Below are positions 51,004 to 59,638 of a stretch of 64,000 nt of DNA, in pieces. The position numbers were made by a program, and so were the translations under genes. The stretch is from contig WQYQ01000019.1 of NCBI GenBank assembly GCA_009781175.1, positions 1 to 64,000 of the forward strand, given 5' to 3'. Each line of letters opens with the position of its first letter. Within the stretch, counting starts at the first letter, position 1. The notes beneath the pieces are model-generated. The model was given only the letters and a program-made list of their open reading frames with translations. It was not told the DNA's origin and did not search any database. The stretch comes from Betaproteobacteria bacterium. Its GTDB lineage: Bacteria; Pseudomonadota; Gammaproteobacteria; Burkholderiales; Rhodocyclaceae.

Positions 51004-51897
51004 TTAAGTCGGGCCATATCGCAGAACAAAAAAAGTCGAAGTTGTTTTGTCTAAAAGGCCGAAATCTAAATATTGCAGATGCCAGCTTAGCTTCATGGCC
51101 TTGATGACCTCATGAGGTACAGTCTGGAAAATTTCTGCCCGCCCGGCCAAGCTATCAAGTTTTGGATCAAGTTCGTATACGATTCGTGCATATTCCATTG
51201 CCAACTGGCTATGAAAAAGCGCATGCCCCGATGTGGTTATTGGGCTTTGTATATATACGGCTCCGGGCTTGCGGTCAATAGAATTTCTGCGCTCATAAAT
51301 TCTCCAAAGGCGGCTGCGTTCGGCAGTTATGAGTTGGGTTGCATGATCTGAGATTTCAAAGACAGAGTGATCAAAAAGGCTGATTGCATGGAAATGATCT
51401 CGTGTCACTTGAGCAAAAAGCACCTCATCTGTACGTTTTGCATGCCCCGCTTTTTCAATGATTTGACTTAAATGCAAATGGTGATAGCCCATCGCATTAA
51501 GGAAGAAGTCTTTGTCTTCCCATCGATCAGTAGATGGATCAGGGTTAGATGAGTTAGGGGTGAAGCCATTCTTAAATACACGCAGGGATAGGTGGGGGTT
51601 TATATTTTCACCGGCACGAACCTTTTGAAGGAGCGCATTTATGTCGGTTGACAATGCTTTCCACCGAGGGTCTGAGGTCAATGTTGGCTCAATAATTACT
51701 GTGCGCGGTTTATGGGGCACCAGCCTAAAAGCCCAATTTATGTAATCAATGAATATGGAGCCAAGCGATTTGGCTTCAAGTATTGCTAGTGTTTGGCGAT
51801 CATTAGGAAACTTTGGAATGGTCCTAGCAAGGGTGCTTCGAAGTTGCTTCACCCTCTTTGACTCGGGCGCAGCCCTGTCGATTGCCTTGGTATTCAT
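51004..51897 (-). CDS. Integron-cassette gene, 297 residues, unknown function
   Basis: Cytosolic-looking protein with a basic N-terminal helix region and a central motif YHHLHLSQII followed by RTDEVLFAQVTRDHFHAISLFDHSVF. Histidines arranged as HHLHL and DHFH could bind metal, which suggests an enzyme such as a nuclease, but no known catalytic set is recognised. The start ATG is five bases from the cassette boundary, as is usual in gene cassettes, so there is little or no own promoter. AT-rich compared with the chromosome. Confidence 0.75.
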   Translation of the reverse strand: MNTKAIDRAAPESKRVKQLRSTLARTIPKFPNDRQTLAILEAKSLGSIFIDYINWAFRLVPHKPRTVIIEPTLTSDPRWKALSTDINALLQKVRAGENINPHLSLRVFKNGFTPNSSNPDPSTDRWEDKDFFLNAMGYHHLHLSQIIEKAGHAKRTDEVLFAQVTRDHFHAISLFDHSVFEISDHATQLITAERSRLWRIYERRNSIDRKPGAVYIQSPITTSGHALFHSQLAMEYARIVYELDPKLDSLAGRAEIFQTVPHEVIKAMKLSWHLQYLDFGLLDKTTSTFFVLRYGPT

Positions 51898-51901
51898 GAA
51901 A

Positions 51902-51964
51902 GCCGAACGAATTCAACGGACGCGTGCCACAGGCGCGAGGTCTGCTGGAATGATGGGTTGGGGC
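51902..51964 (-). other. attC-like recombination site 2
   Basis: Minus strand: GCCCCAAC, then TTCCAGCAGACC facing CGTCCGTTGAA, and GTTCGGC at the end, 63 bp. It lies between the stop of the 52 kb operon and the start of the 297-residue gene. The outer boxes are less canonical than those of sites 1 and 3. Confidence 0.6.
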
Positions 51965-51969
51965 TCTTC

Positions 51970-52089
51970 TCAGCGAACAAGCTCGAATACCTTCTTATTG
52001 CTGGCTCTTTTATGCAAACGCTGCACTGCTGCGTCGTATTCGGACTGATCAAGTACGTTATTTTGAAGTAGATAATCGAGGTGCCTCAT
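51970..52089 (-). CDS. 39-residue SHOCT-like small protein
   Basis: Reads MRHLDYLLQNNVLDQSEYDAA and ends with FELVR. The pattern (leucines, then D/S-EYDAA) is like SHOCT short C-terminal oligomerisation domains. Its ATG follows the stop TAG of the 164-residue membrane gene with no gap, so translation is coupled. It might be a detached tail of that protein. Confidence 0.55.
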   Translation of the reverse strand: MRHLDYLLQNNVLDQSEYDAAVQRLHKRASNKKVFELVR

Positions 52090-52584
52090 CTAAAGAACAT
52101 TGAGTTCCTCGTTGGATGCATCAATTGGTGTTCGGAATGATTCAATCCGTTTACGGAGCACCTCCACGAAGACATCTACCGCCGAACTCGATGGTTTGCT
52201 TCTAAACAGTGAGAGCATGACGACCGCCGTATTGACATTGCGGAAATGCAGTGCATTGCTTGAAAGTCGTATTGTGTTGTAAAGGCACGCTAGGAAGATG
52301 CCTGTAAGTAGAAAAACTCCAAATAACTCTCCGGCTCCTTGGTTTTTCCAACCCGCAGAAAGCGCGGCAATCGTAAGGATAAAAGATATGAAGGTGATGA
52401 CAACCCAACCGAATGGAATACTGCGGTTATATATTGGCGAAGGATCGATCAGATGCAATGGTAGCGTTTGCCGAGTAGACCGGAATAGCGTGTTGTGCTC
52501 CACCACAAGCTCCCTATTGCCATCAATGATGAATCGCAGCTTAGCGAAAGGGAAAGAACGCTGCTCTAGATTGATATTGTCCAT
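52090..52584 (-). CDS. Integron-cassette gene, two-helix membrane protein
   Basis: 164 residues with a soluble N-terminal part (LEQRSFPFAKLRFIIDGNRELVVEHN), two membrane helices (GWVVITFISFILTIAALSAGW and LFGVFLLTGIFLACLYNTI), and a C-terminal helix region ending EELNVL. DUF-type protein, no family name certain. Its start lies about 16 bases from the cassette boundary. Possibly works with the small protein directly downstream. Confidence 0.7.
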   Translation of the reverse strand: MDNINLEQRSFPFAKLRFIIDGNRELVVEHNTLFRSTRQTLPLHLIDPSPIYNRSIPFGWVVITFISFILTIAALSAGWKNQGAGELFGVFLLTGIFLACLYNTIRLSSNALHFRNVNTAVVMLSLFRSKPSSSAVDVFVEVLRKRIESFRTPIDASNEELNVL

Positions 52585-52599
52585 AGGTTATCTCATCAG

Positions 52600-52680
52600 C
52601 ACCAACGTTTGAGGTGAGAGGCGGGGACCGAAAGGAGCGAACCCAGCTTGCTAGGCGTCCTCTCGACCGAATTGTTAGGC
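52600..52680 (-). other. attC-like recombination site 3
   Basis: Minus strand: GCCTAAC, then GGTCGAGAGG facing CCTCTCACC, an inner loop, and GTTGGTG at the end (81 bp). The paired boxes and unpaired base match attC geometry. It lies between the lipoprotein stop and the 164-residue gene start. Confidence 0.8.
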
Positions 52681-52690
52681 ATCGCGGTGC

Positions 52691-53197
52691 CTATTCAGTT
52701 TTTTGAATATCTACTTTTGCGCACTGAATGTTAGCCGCATCGTCGCTTGGTGAGCGAAACTCATTCGTCCAGTTGGCCTTCGAGTTCGGTGCTTCCTGCT
52801 CCTCTTCATATACGCAAAGACGCGAATTTACATCCATCGTTGTTTTGTTTCCCTGCATTGATTTGAAGGTGTATGTCTTGCCCGCTGCCGCATGGAACGT
52901 GAGCTTGAAAAATCCTCTGTAGATATAGCCATCGTACGAACCCACTTTTTTGTATGGTGCCGAGCGAAGATCCATCGTGTATTCACCTGGCAAGAGATAG
53001 ATGCGCTTGCTATAAGAAAAGCGTTCCACTTTTCCGTTGATTGAATATACGGACACTGGCAGAACCTCATAGGTAGAAACAAAAACCTCAGCGGTTTCTG
53101 GTTTCGTTCTGGGTGGTCCTTCGTAATACTGGACAGATTGGCAGCCGGAAAATAGTAGCGACGAAGCGACGACAAGATAAAGTTGGAACGACTTCAT
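52691..53197 (-). CDS. Integron-cassette gene, lipoprotein of unknown function
   Basis: 168 residues with a signal peptide and lipobox LLFSGCQS. The mature part has strands such as VFVSTYEVLPVSVYSING and a YLLPGEYTMDLRSAPYKK segment, typical of small beta-sandwich lipoproteins that resemble PEGA-like or immunity-type domains. Two cysteines near the end (RLCVYEE, IQCAKVD) may pair. No function can be named. The start is about 20 bases from the cassette boundary GTTAGGC. Confidence 0.75.
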   Translation of the reverse strand: MKSFQLYLVVASSLLFSGCQSVQYYEGPPRTKPETAEVFVSTYEVLPVSVYSINGKVERFSYSKRIYLLPGEYTMDLRSAPYKKVGSYDGYIYRGFFKLTFHAAAGKTYTFKSMQGNKTTMDVNSRLCVYEEEQEAPNSKANWTNEFRSPSDDAANIQCAKVDIQKTE

Positions 53198-53214
53198 TTG
53201 TGGACCCTTAAATT

Positions 53215-53279
53215 GCCTAACTAGAATTAGACGACCATCATCTTATGATGACTGGTCGAATAAGATGATTGAATTCGGC
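53215..53279 (-). other. Imperfect attC or attI-like site at the array end
   Basis: Minus strand: GCCGAAT, then CGACCAGTCATC facing GATGATGGTCG, then GTTAGGC at 53215-53221. The symmetrical hairpin and final box fit an attC; if this is instead the insertion site (attI), an integrase gene would be expected beside it, but none is present. The remaining gap to 53451 holds only a GTAGGCTGG-type repeat. Confidence 0.45.
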
Positions 53280-53451
53280 ACAATCCCTGGAAAACACTGA
53301 TTTCGCACCATTTAGGCAAACCTGAAATTTCGCGGATGGCATACCGGCATGATAGGTTTCGCTGCACTTTGCCCAGCCTACCGGGCTGATAGCCAAGCTA
53401 AACAGCCCGCCGTAGGCTGGTTCGGTTGAGCGGGAGATTAGGCATGTGTTT

Positions 53452-55365
53452 TCACACTTCCCCGATCTCCTCCAGCTCCGTGTGAATTTCCAGCCAGCGC
53501 AATTCCCCTTCCTCGATCATCACCGCTAATTCCGCCTGGCGTTTCAGCAGTGTCTGTAACTGGGTGCTGTCGGCTTTGTTGGCGTATAGCGCGGGATCGG
53601 CGAGGCGTTGGTCGAGTAGTTTCTTTTCGCCGTTCCAGCCTTCCAGCTTGCGTTCGAGCTGTTCGAGTTCCTTGGTCAGCGGGCGGCGGCGGTTGAGCTT
53701 AGTCTGGCGCTCGGCCTTTTCGTCGGCGCGCGCTTGCAGGCGGGCGGCTTTGTCCTGCTGGGCGGTTGTGTCGACGTTGACGGCGGCGGTGCGTGCACGG
53801 CGCGCGTCGAGCCAGGCGAGGTAGTCGTCGAGGTCGCCGTCGAAGGCTTCGACCTTGCCGTCGGCGACGAGCAGGAAGGCGTCGCACACGGTGCGCAGCA
53901 GCGCGCGGTCGTGCGAGACGAGCACCATGCTGCCTTCGTATTCGGCGAGCGCTTTGGTCAGGGCGTGGCGCATTTCGAGGTCGAGGTGGTTGGTCGGTTC
54001 GTCGAGCAGCATGAGGTTCGGCTGGCCGCGCACGAGCAGCGCGAGCGCAAGCCGCGCCTTTTCGCCGCCGGAGAACGGGCCGATCGGCGTGTCGGCCATG
54101 CCGCCGCGGAAATCGAAGCCGCCGAGGTAGTCGCGCAGCTCTTGTTCGCGCGTCTGCGGTTCGCGGCGGGTGAAGTGCGCAAGCGGCGATTCGTCGGGGC
54201 GCAGGTGTTCGAGCTGGTGCTGCGCGAAGTAGCCGACCGCGAGCCCTTTTGCTTCGATGCGCTCTCCGGCCAGCGGCGCGGCTTCGCCGGCGAGGAGTCG
54301 GATCAGCGTCGATTTGCCCGCGCCGTTCGGGCCGAGCAGGCCGATGCGCATGCCGGGCCGCAGCGTGAGCTTGACGCCTTCGAGCACGCGTTTGTCGCCA
54401 TAACCCGCCGCAACGTTGTCGAGCACGAGCATCGGATCGGGCGCGCGCTGCGGCGCGGGGATCGTGAAGTCGAACGGGGTGTCGACATGCGCCGCGGCGA
54501 TGCGCTCCATGCGGTCGAGCGCCTTGATGCGGCTTTGCGCCTGGCGGGCTTTCGTCGCCTTGGCGCGGAAGCGGTTGATGTAGCTTTCGAGGTGCGCGAT
54601 TTCGCGTTGCTGGCGCTCGAACATCGCTTGCTGCTGCGCGAGCTGCGCGGCTTTCTGGCCTTCGAAATCGCTGTAGTTGCCGCTGTAGAGCGTGAGTTTT
54701 TGGTCGGCGAGATAGAGGATGTGGTCGACCGTGCCGTCGAGGAAGTCGCGGTCGTGCGAGATCAGCATCAGCGTACCGCGATAGCTGGCGAGCCACTTTT
54801 CGAGCCATATGACGGCGTCGAGGTCGAGGTGGTTCGTCGGTTCGTCGAGGAGCAGCAAATCCGAGCGGCACATCAGCGCCTGCGCGAGATTGAGCCGCAT
54901 GCGCCAGCCGCCCGAGAACGAGGCGACCGGGCGCTCGATTTCGTCGGGCAGGAAACCGAGGCCGTCGAGCAGCGCCGCCGCGCGGGCGCGCGCGCCATAG
55001 CCGTCGATTTCCTGCAGGCGGGCGTGGAGTTCGCCGATTTTGTGGCCGTCATGCGCGGATTCGGCGGCCCGCAGATCGGCTTCGAGCTGGCGCAGCTCGG
55101 CATCGCCGTCGAGTGCGTATTCGATTGCGGGCGTGTCGAGCGCCGGCGTTTCCTGCGCGACATGCGCGATGGTCCACGCGGCGGGGATTTCGAGGTCGCC
55201 CGAATCCGCATGCAGCAGGCCGCGCAGCGCCGCGAACAGTGTCGACTTGCCGCTGCCGTTCGCGCCGACGAGACCGATCCGCCAGCCGGGATGGATTTGC
55301 AGGCTGGCGCTGTCGATCAGGCGTTTGGCGCCGCGCGCGAGGACGAGGTTGCGAAACAAAATCAT
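53452..55365 (-). CDS. yheS: YheS-like ABC-F ATPase
   Basis: A 637-residue ABC-F protein, two ATPase domains. Walker A: GANGSGKS (about residue 35) and GPNGAGKS (about 345). Signatures: FSGGWRMRLNLAQAL and FSGGEKARLALALL. The start MILFRNLVLARGAKRLIDSA, the linker QQAMFERQQREIAHLESYINR and the ending lie close to E. coli YheS, a translation factor that relieves ribosome pausing. Start at 55365, where homology begins. The C-terminal R/E-rich coiled coil is retained. Confidence 0.92.
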   Translation of the reverse strand: MILFRNLVLARGAKRLIDSASLQIHPGWRIGLVGANGSGKSTLFAALRGLLHADSGDLEIPAAWTIAHVAQETPALDTPAIEYALDGDAELRQLEADLRAAESAHDGHKIGELHARLQEIDGYGARARAAALLDGLGFLPDEIERPVASFSGGWRMRLNLAQALMCRSDLLLLDEPTNHLDLDAVIWLEKWLASYRGTLMLISHDRDFLDGTVDHILYLADQKLTLYSGNYSDFEGQKAAQLAQQQAMFERQQREIAHLESYINRFRAKATKARQAQSRIKALDRMERIAAAHVDTPFDFTIPAPQRAPDPMLVLDNVAAGYGDKRVLEGVKLTLRPGMRIGLLGPNGAGKSTLIRLLAGEAAPLAGERIEAKGLAVGYFAQHQLEHLRPDESPLAHFTRREPQTREQELRDYLGGFDFRGGMADTPIGPFSGGEKARLALALLVRGQPNLMLLDEPTNHLDLEMRHALTKALAEYEGSMVLVSHDRALLRTVCDAFLLVADGKVEAFDGDLDDYLAWLDARRARTAAVNVDTTAQQDKAARLQARADEKAERQTKLNRRRPLTKELEQLERKLEGWNGEKKLLDQRLADPALYANKADSTQLQTLLKRQAELAVMIEEGELRWLEIHTELEEIGEV

Positions 55366-55457
55366 GATGGCGCAGAGAAATCGAAAGTTTTCAATTGTAA
55401 TGGGCCCGCTTGCGAGAAATCGGCTATCTTGTCCGCTCAATCCAATCCTCAACTCTT

Positions 55458-56135
55458 ATGTGCCGCACATTTTTTCTATTCTTGCTGGCGCTTGCCGCGC
55501 CCCAGGTCTGGGCGCAAGAAGAAACCGCCACGCGCGATGAGGCCGACCTCGCCCGTGCGCAGGCATTGCGTGATCAGGCGAGCGCGGCCTATAGCCGGAT
55601 CGATCATGACCGTAAAACGGGTGAAGCCGAGTGCGCGCGCAAAGTGCTGGTCAATCGCTGTCTGGATCGGCTGCGGGAAGATTTGAATCAACGCGAAAGC
55701 GCCGCGCGCAAGCTCAATGTTGAAGCGGGCAATCTCGAACGCGCGGTCAAAGCGCGCGGTGTCGCGGTGCGCGATGCGGAACGCGAAATCAAACGGCCGG
55801 AACGCGCTCAGGAACAAGCCGAGCAAGGCGCGAAATTCGAAGCTGAACAAGCAGAGAAGGAGCGCGATTTGGTGCATAAGCAAAGCGAGCATGACAAGGC
55901 CCTGACCGAAGGCCCGGAGCGCGCGCGAATCAATCAGGCCGAGCGCGCTTCCAAAGACGCGGCCCTGGCGCAAAAGCGCGTACAGGACGCACAAGCCGCG
56001 GCTAAGCGCGCGCAGCAAGCGCGCGAAGACGCAGCGCGCTATGCAGAGAAGCGCCGCAAGCTCGACGCCAAGAGGGCGGAAACGCCCTCGCCCGCTGCGT
56101 CGGCAGTACAGCCGAGCGTTCCACTCGCCGAATAA
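55458..56135 (+). CDS. Exported coiled-coil protein of unknown function
   Basis: 225 residues with a signal peptide (CRTFFLFLLALAAPQVWAQ) and a periplasmic, highly charged coiled coil rich in A, R, E and K (residues 25-205). One cysteine pair (EAECARKVLVNRCLD) is near residue 60-75. The tail is Ala/Pro-rich. No enzymatic motif. It starts 92 bp from the divergent yheS gene; a GGGCCCGAT/ATCGGGCCC hairpin follows it. Confidence 0.72.
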   Translation: MCRTFFLFLLALAAPQVWAQEETATRDEADLARAQALRDQASAAYSRIDHDRKTGEAECARKVLVNRCLDRLREDLNQRESAARKLNVEAGNLERAVKARGVAVRDAEREIKRPERAQEQAEQGAKFEAEQAEKERDLVHKQSEHDKALTEGPERARINQAERASKDAALAQKRVQDAQAAAKRAQQAREDAARYAEKRRKLDAKRAETPSPAASAVQPSVPLAE

Positions 56136-56163
56136 ACTCAGACTCCCCCTGTAAAACATCAAG

Positions 56164-56201
56164 GGGCCCGATAGCTAGCAATGCGCGTTTTGATCGGGCC
56201 C
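56164..56201 (+). terminator. GGGCCCGAT/ATCGGGCCC hairpin after the coiled-coil gene
   Basis: Nine-base arms around a 20-base loop; the run after it is only partly U-rich (GTTATACTT). Likely a weak terminator. The rest of 56136-56384 shows only a putative promoter region and the AAGGAG of the peroxidase. Confidence 0.5.
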
Positions 56202-56384
56202 GTTATACTTCCAGGATTTCCTGCACAAGCCCAAACAACTGATCTGGATTAGGGCGACATGGCTGTGTGTGTGCTAAAAAACAGCAGCGCTTTTTACCCG
56301 AAAAAGAAGCGTGAGCTTATATGGATGTTATCGGCCTGACATGAGAGGGGCCGGTTTATTGTTATCGATTTAAAGGAGATGTGT

Positions 56385-57386
56385 ATGCGAACCCAAGCCT
56401 TGTATTTAAGCGTAGGCGCAATATTGCTTGCTGCGGGAGCTTCGACTTGGGCTGCGAAAACGTCGGATGAGCCGATTTCGCCGATTGAGCCGGCCGTTAT
56501 AAAAAACCCGGCAATGGTTGAGCTGGGGAAAAAGCTTTTTTTCGATCCGCGTCTGTCAAAGTCCGGTTTCATTTCGTGTAATTCGTGCCATAACCTTTCG
56601 ATGGGTGGTACGGATAATCTGAAGAGCTCGATTGGCGATCATTGGCAGCAAGGCCCAATCAATGCGCCAACGGTGTTGAACTCCAGCATGAGCCTGGCGC
56701 AGTTCTGGGATGGCCGCGCCAAGGATTTGAAAGCGCAAGCCGGTGGACCGATTGCCAACCCCGGCGAAATGGGGTTTACGCATGAGCTGGCGGTGAGTGT
56801 GCTCCAATCGATTCCGCAGTATGTGACTGAATTCCACAAGGTATTCGGCAAGGACAAGGTCGATATCGATCAAGTCACCGAAGCGATTGCCGCTTTTGAA
56901 GAAACGCTCGTTACGCCCGATTCGCGCTTCGACCAATGGCTCAAAGGCGATAAGAAGGCGCTGAACGAGAAAGAGCTGGCGGGCTATACGCTGTTCAAGA
57001 GTGCAGGCTGTGTGGCTTGCCATAATGGGCCGGCGGTCGGTGGCAACTCGTTCCAGAAGATGGGTCTGGTTGAGCCGTACAACGCCAAGAGCCCGGCAGA
57101 AGGCCGTAGCGCCGTGACGGGTAAAGATGCCGACCGTTTCAACTTCAAGGTACCATCGCTGCGCAATGTCGAGCTGACCTATCCGTACTTCCACGATGGC
57201 GAAGCCGCAACCTTGGAGCAGGCTGTCGATACGATGGGTCGTCTGCAACTCGGGCGTAAGTTTAACCCTGAGGAAAATTCGCAGATCGTCGCTTTCTTGA
57301 AGACGCTGACAGGCAAGCAGCCGGATATCAAGTTGCCGATTTTGCCGCCGTCGAACAACAACACGCCACGGCCGCAGCCTTTCTAA
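56385..57386 (+). CDS. Di-haem cytochrome c peroxidase (MauG/CcpA family)
   Basis: Periplasmic peroxidase of 333 residues that reduces hydrogen peroxide with electrons from cytochrome c. After the signal peptide (YLSVGAILLAAGASTWA) come two haem-binding sites: CNSCHNLS (about residue 64) and CVACHNGPAVGG (about 208), plus the conserved GEMGFTHEL and YPYFHDGEAATLEQAV. I start at 56385, six bases after the AAGGAG, not at the ATG that touches the ribosome site. Convergent with catalase, both peroxide defences. Confidence 0.93.
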   Translation: MRTQALYLSVGAILLAAGASTWAAKTSDEPISPIEPAVIKNPAMVELGKKLFFDPRLSKSGFISCNSCHNLSMGGTDNLKSSIGDHWQQGPINAPTVLNSSMSLAQFWDGRAKDLKAQAGGPIANPGEMGFTHELAVSVLQSIPQYVTEFHKVFGKDKVDIDQVTEAIAAFEETLVTPDSRFDQWLKGDKKALNEKELAGYTLFKSAGCVACHNGPAVGGNSFQKMGLVEPYNAKSPAEGRSAVTGKDADRFNFKVPSLRNVELTYPYFHDGEAATLEQAVDTMGRLQLGRKFNPEENSQIVAFLKTLTGKQPDIKLPILPPSNNNTPRPQPF

Positions 57387-57426
57387 TTGATACACGTAGC
57401 GCATTTCAAGTATTGCGGTACGCATG

Positions 57427-57462
57427 AAAAAGCCGCTCCGATGATTATCGGAGCGGCTTTTT
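57427..57462. terminator. Strong bidirectional terminator between peroxidase and catalase genes
   Basis: A 16-bp perfect stem (AAAAAGCCGCTCCGAT with its complement) and a GATT loop, with A and T runs on the outer sides so it can stop transcription both ways. Confidence 0.92.
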
Positions 57463-57482
57463 CTTTGGGTAAGTGCAGCTAA

Positions 57483-58940
57483 TTAACGCGGAAGATCCGC
57501 TACGGCAATTCCGAGCGCTTGCGCAATGCCGCGCCCATAAGCGGGGTCCGCTTTCATGCAATTGCCGATGTGACGCAACTGAATTTCCTTAGGCACGCCA
57601 TTCATCGCGCGCGCGGTATTTTCAAACAAAACCTGCTGCTGCGCGGGCGTCATCAAACGGAATAGCGCGCCGGGCTGGGAGTAATAATCTTCATCCATAC
57701 GGTGATTCCAATGATCGGCGGTGCCTTCGAGCGATAACGGCGGCTCGCGATAATCGGGCTGCTCCTGCCACTCGCCATAGCTGTTCGGCTCATAGCCGAT
57801 GCGGCCGCCTTGATTGCCGTCGACGCGCATCATTCCATCGCGGTGATAACTGTGGAACGGGCAGCGTGGCGCGTTGACCGGGATATGGTTGTGATTGACG
57901 CCGAGCCGATAACGCTGTGCATCGCCGTAAGAGAATAAACGCGCCTGGAGCATTTTGTCCGGCGAAAAGCCGATGCCCGGCACGACGTTGGCCGGGTTGA
58001 ATGCGGATTGCTCCACTTCGGCAAAGAAGTTCTCGGGGTTTTTGTTCAACTCCATGACACCGACTTCGATGAGCGGGTAATCCTTGTGCGGCCAGACCTT
58101 CGTCAAATCAAAGGGGTTGTACGGCGTCTTAGACGCATCCGCCTCGGGCATGATTTGAACCTTGAGCGTCCATTTCGGAAACTCGCCGCGCTCGATCGCT
58201 TCATACAAATCGCGCTGATGGCTTTCGCGATCTTTCCCGATGATGGCTTCGGCTTCCGCATCGGATAAGTTCACGATCCCCTGCTGGCATTTGAAATGGA
58301 ACTTGACCCAGAAGCGTTCGTTCTTCGCATTGATGAAACTGAACGTATGGGAGCCGAAACCATGCATGCTGCGGTAACTGGCTGGAATCCCGCGTTCCGA
58401 CATGACGATCGTTACCTGGTGCAGCGCCTCGGGTAAGGATGTCCAGAAATCCCAATTGTTCTGCGCGCTGCGCATATTCGTGCGCGGGTCACGTTTGACC
58501 GCATGGTTGAGATCCGGGAATTTGAGCGGGTCGCGCATGAAAAAGACCGGCGTATTGTTGCCGACCATATCCCAGTTGCCTTCTTCGGTATAAAACTTTA
58601 CGGCGAAACCGCGAATATCGCGCTCCGCATCGGCCGCGCCGCGTTCGCCCGCAACGGTCGTAAAGCGCGCGAACAAATCGGTTTTCTTGCCGACTTTCGA
58701 AAAGATTTTCGCGCGTGTGTACTGCGTGATGTCATGCGTAACGGTAAAGGTTCCGTAAGCGCCCGAACCTTTTGCATGCATGCGCCGTTCGGGAATAACC
58801 TCGCGGTCGAAATGCGCGAGCTTCTCAAGCAGCCAAACATCCTGGAGAAGCGACGGCCCCCTTGGTCCGGCCGTCATCGTATTCTGGTTGTCAGGTACTG
58901 GCGCTCCGGCTGCCGTGGTAAGGGGAGGTTTTTTTGCCAT
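57483..58940 (-). CDS. katA: Small-subunit haem catalase
   Basis: A 485-residue clade 3 catalase that splits hydrogen peroxide. The active-site histidine lies in [12 protein letters not shown], the distal asparagine in [10 protein letters not shown], and the proximal tyrosine ligand in [14 protein letters not shown]; the NADPH/haem region HNHIPVNAP is intact. An ACAGGAGAG site precedes the start. The upstream DUF488 gene ends 38 bases before, so both are probably one operon. Confidence 0.97.
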   Translation of the reverse strand: MAKKPPLTTAAGAPVPDNQNTMTAGPRGPSLLQDVWLLEKLAHFDREVIPERRMHAKGSGAYGTFTVTHDITQYTRAKIFSKVGKKTDLFARFTTVAGERGAADAERDIRGFAVKFYTEEGNWDMVGNNTPVFFMRDPLKFPDLNHAVKRDPRTNMRSAQNNWDFWTSLPEALHQVTIVMSERGIPASYRSMHGFGSHTFSFINAKNERFWVKFHFKCQQGIVNLSDAEAEAIIGKDRESHQRDLYEAIERGEFPKWTLKVQIMPEADASKTPYNPFDLTKVWPHKDYPLIEVGVMELNKNPENFFAEVEQSAFNPANVVPGIGFSPDKMLQARLFSYGDAQRYRLGVNHNHIPVNAPRCPFHSYHRDGMMRVDGNQGGRIGYEPNSYGEWQEQPDYREPPLSLEGTADHWNHRMDEDYYSQPGALFRLMTPAQQQVLFENTARAMNGVPKEIQLRHIGNCMKADPAYGRGIAQALGIAVADLPR

Positions 58941-58978
58941 GATGACTCTCCTGTTTTTTGTGTGATGTCCAAAACACC

Positions 58979-59368
58979 TTAGTCAGCCAATTCCGCGCCG
59001 TATTGGAGTAAAAGCGCTTTCAATATCGAGCGGTGGCAATGCGATTCAATCTCACAATAACACCCGACAGAGAAATTCGTCTGATGCGACAGTTTCGCCA
59101 GCAGTTCGAGCGCATGAGTCGCTTCCGGCTTGCCCATTTCAGCGCGGTATTTACGCGTAAATGCAGCCCATTGCTCCGGCGTGGACGCTTGCTGGGCAAG
59201 CTTCATGGTTTCAAGGCTTGGCGCGAGCGTTGGAAACCAAACGTCGTACCAATTGCGTGCAGAGAATTCCGACTTCGGAACGCCTCTTGGCGGGCGACGT
59301 ACTGTGCCAATGCGCAAACCTTCATTCTCTGTGCGCTCAGAACCTAAGCGAACGATTCGGATGGCCAT
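58979..59368 (-). CDS. DUF488 family protein
   Basis: A 129-residue DUF488 protein with the usual opening [34 protein letters not shown], and a cysteine cluster [16 protein letters not shown] near the end that could bind metal. Start at 59368, with AGGAA six bases before. Function unproven; its position before katA suggests a link with peroxide stress. The upstream 59369-59638 gap is AT-rich and likely holds its promoter. Confidence 0.87.
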   Translation of the reverse strand: MAIRIVRLGSERTENEGLRIGTVRRPPRGVPKSEFSARNWYDVWFPTLAPSLETMKLAQQASTPEQWAAFTRKYRAEMGKPEATHALELLAKLSHQTNFSVGCYCEIESHCHRSILKALLLQYGAELAD

Positions 59369-59638
59369 TGGGGTTCCTGGTTGTGCATGCAATACTTAAT
59401 TTTAATTAACCACGTTTTCCTGACGACTTAAATAAAGCCTGCATAACCTGGTGTGGCAAGCAGTTTAATGTGCCTGGAGCATGGGCTTGACATGCCTTCT
59501 GGAATACTCGGCGAGAAACCTGAGCCGTTGTAAAAATTGCTCTATTTTCAAACTTAAATCGAAGACTGTGTGTCATTTTTAATCACACCGTATCCAGTGC
59601 CGGATAAAGTCTGCCTTGCATGGTGTGGAGTTTTTTCA

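Noticed and set aside
53353-53440. Possible further attC site near 53.4 kb
   Set aside because: The GTAGGCTGG/CCAGCCTAC pairing is of the common intergenic repeat type and lacks the outer attC boxes.
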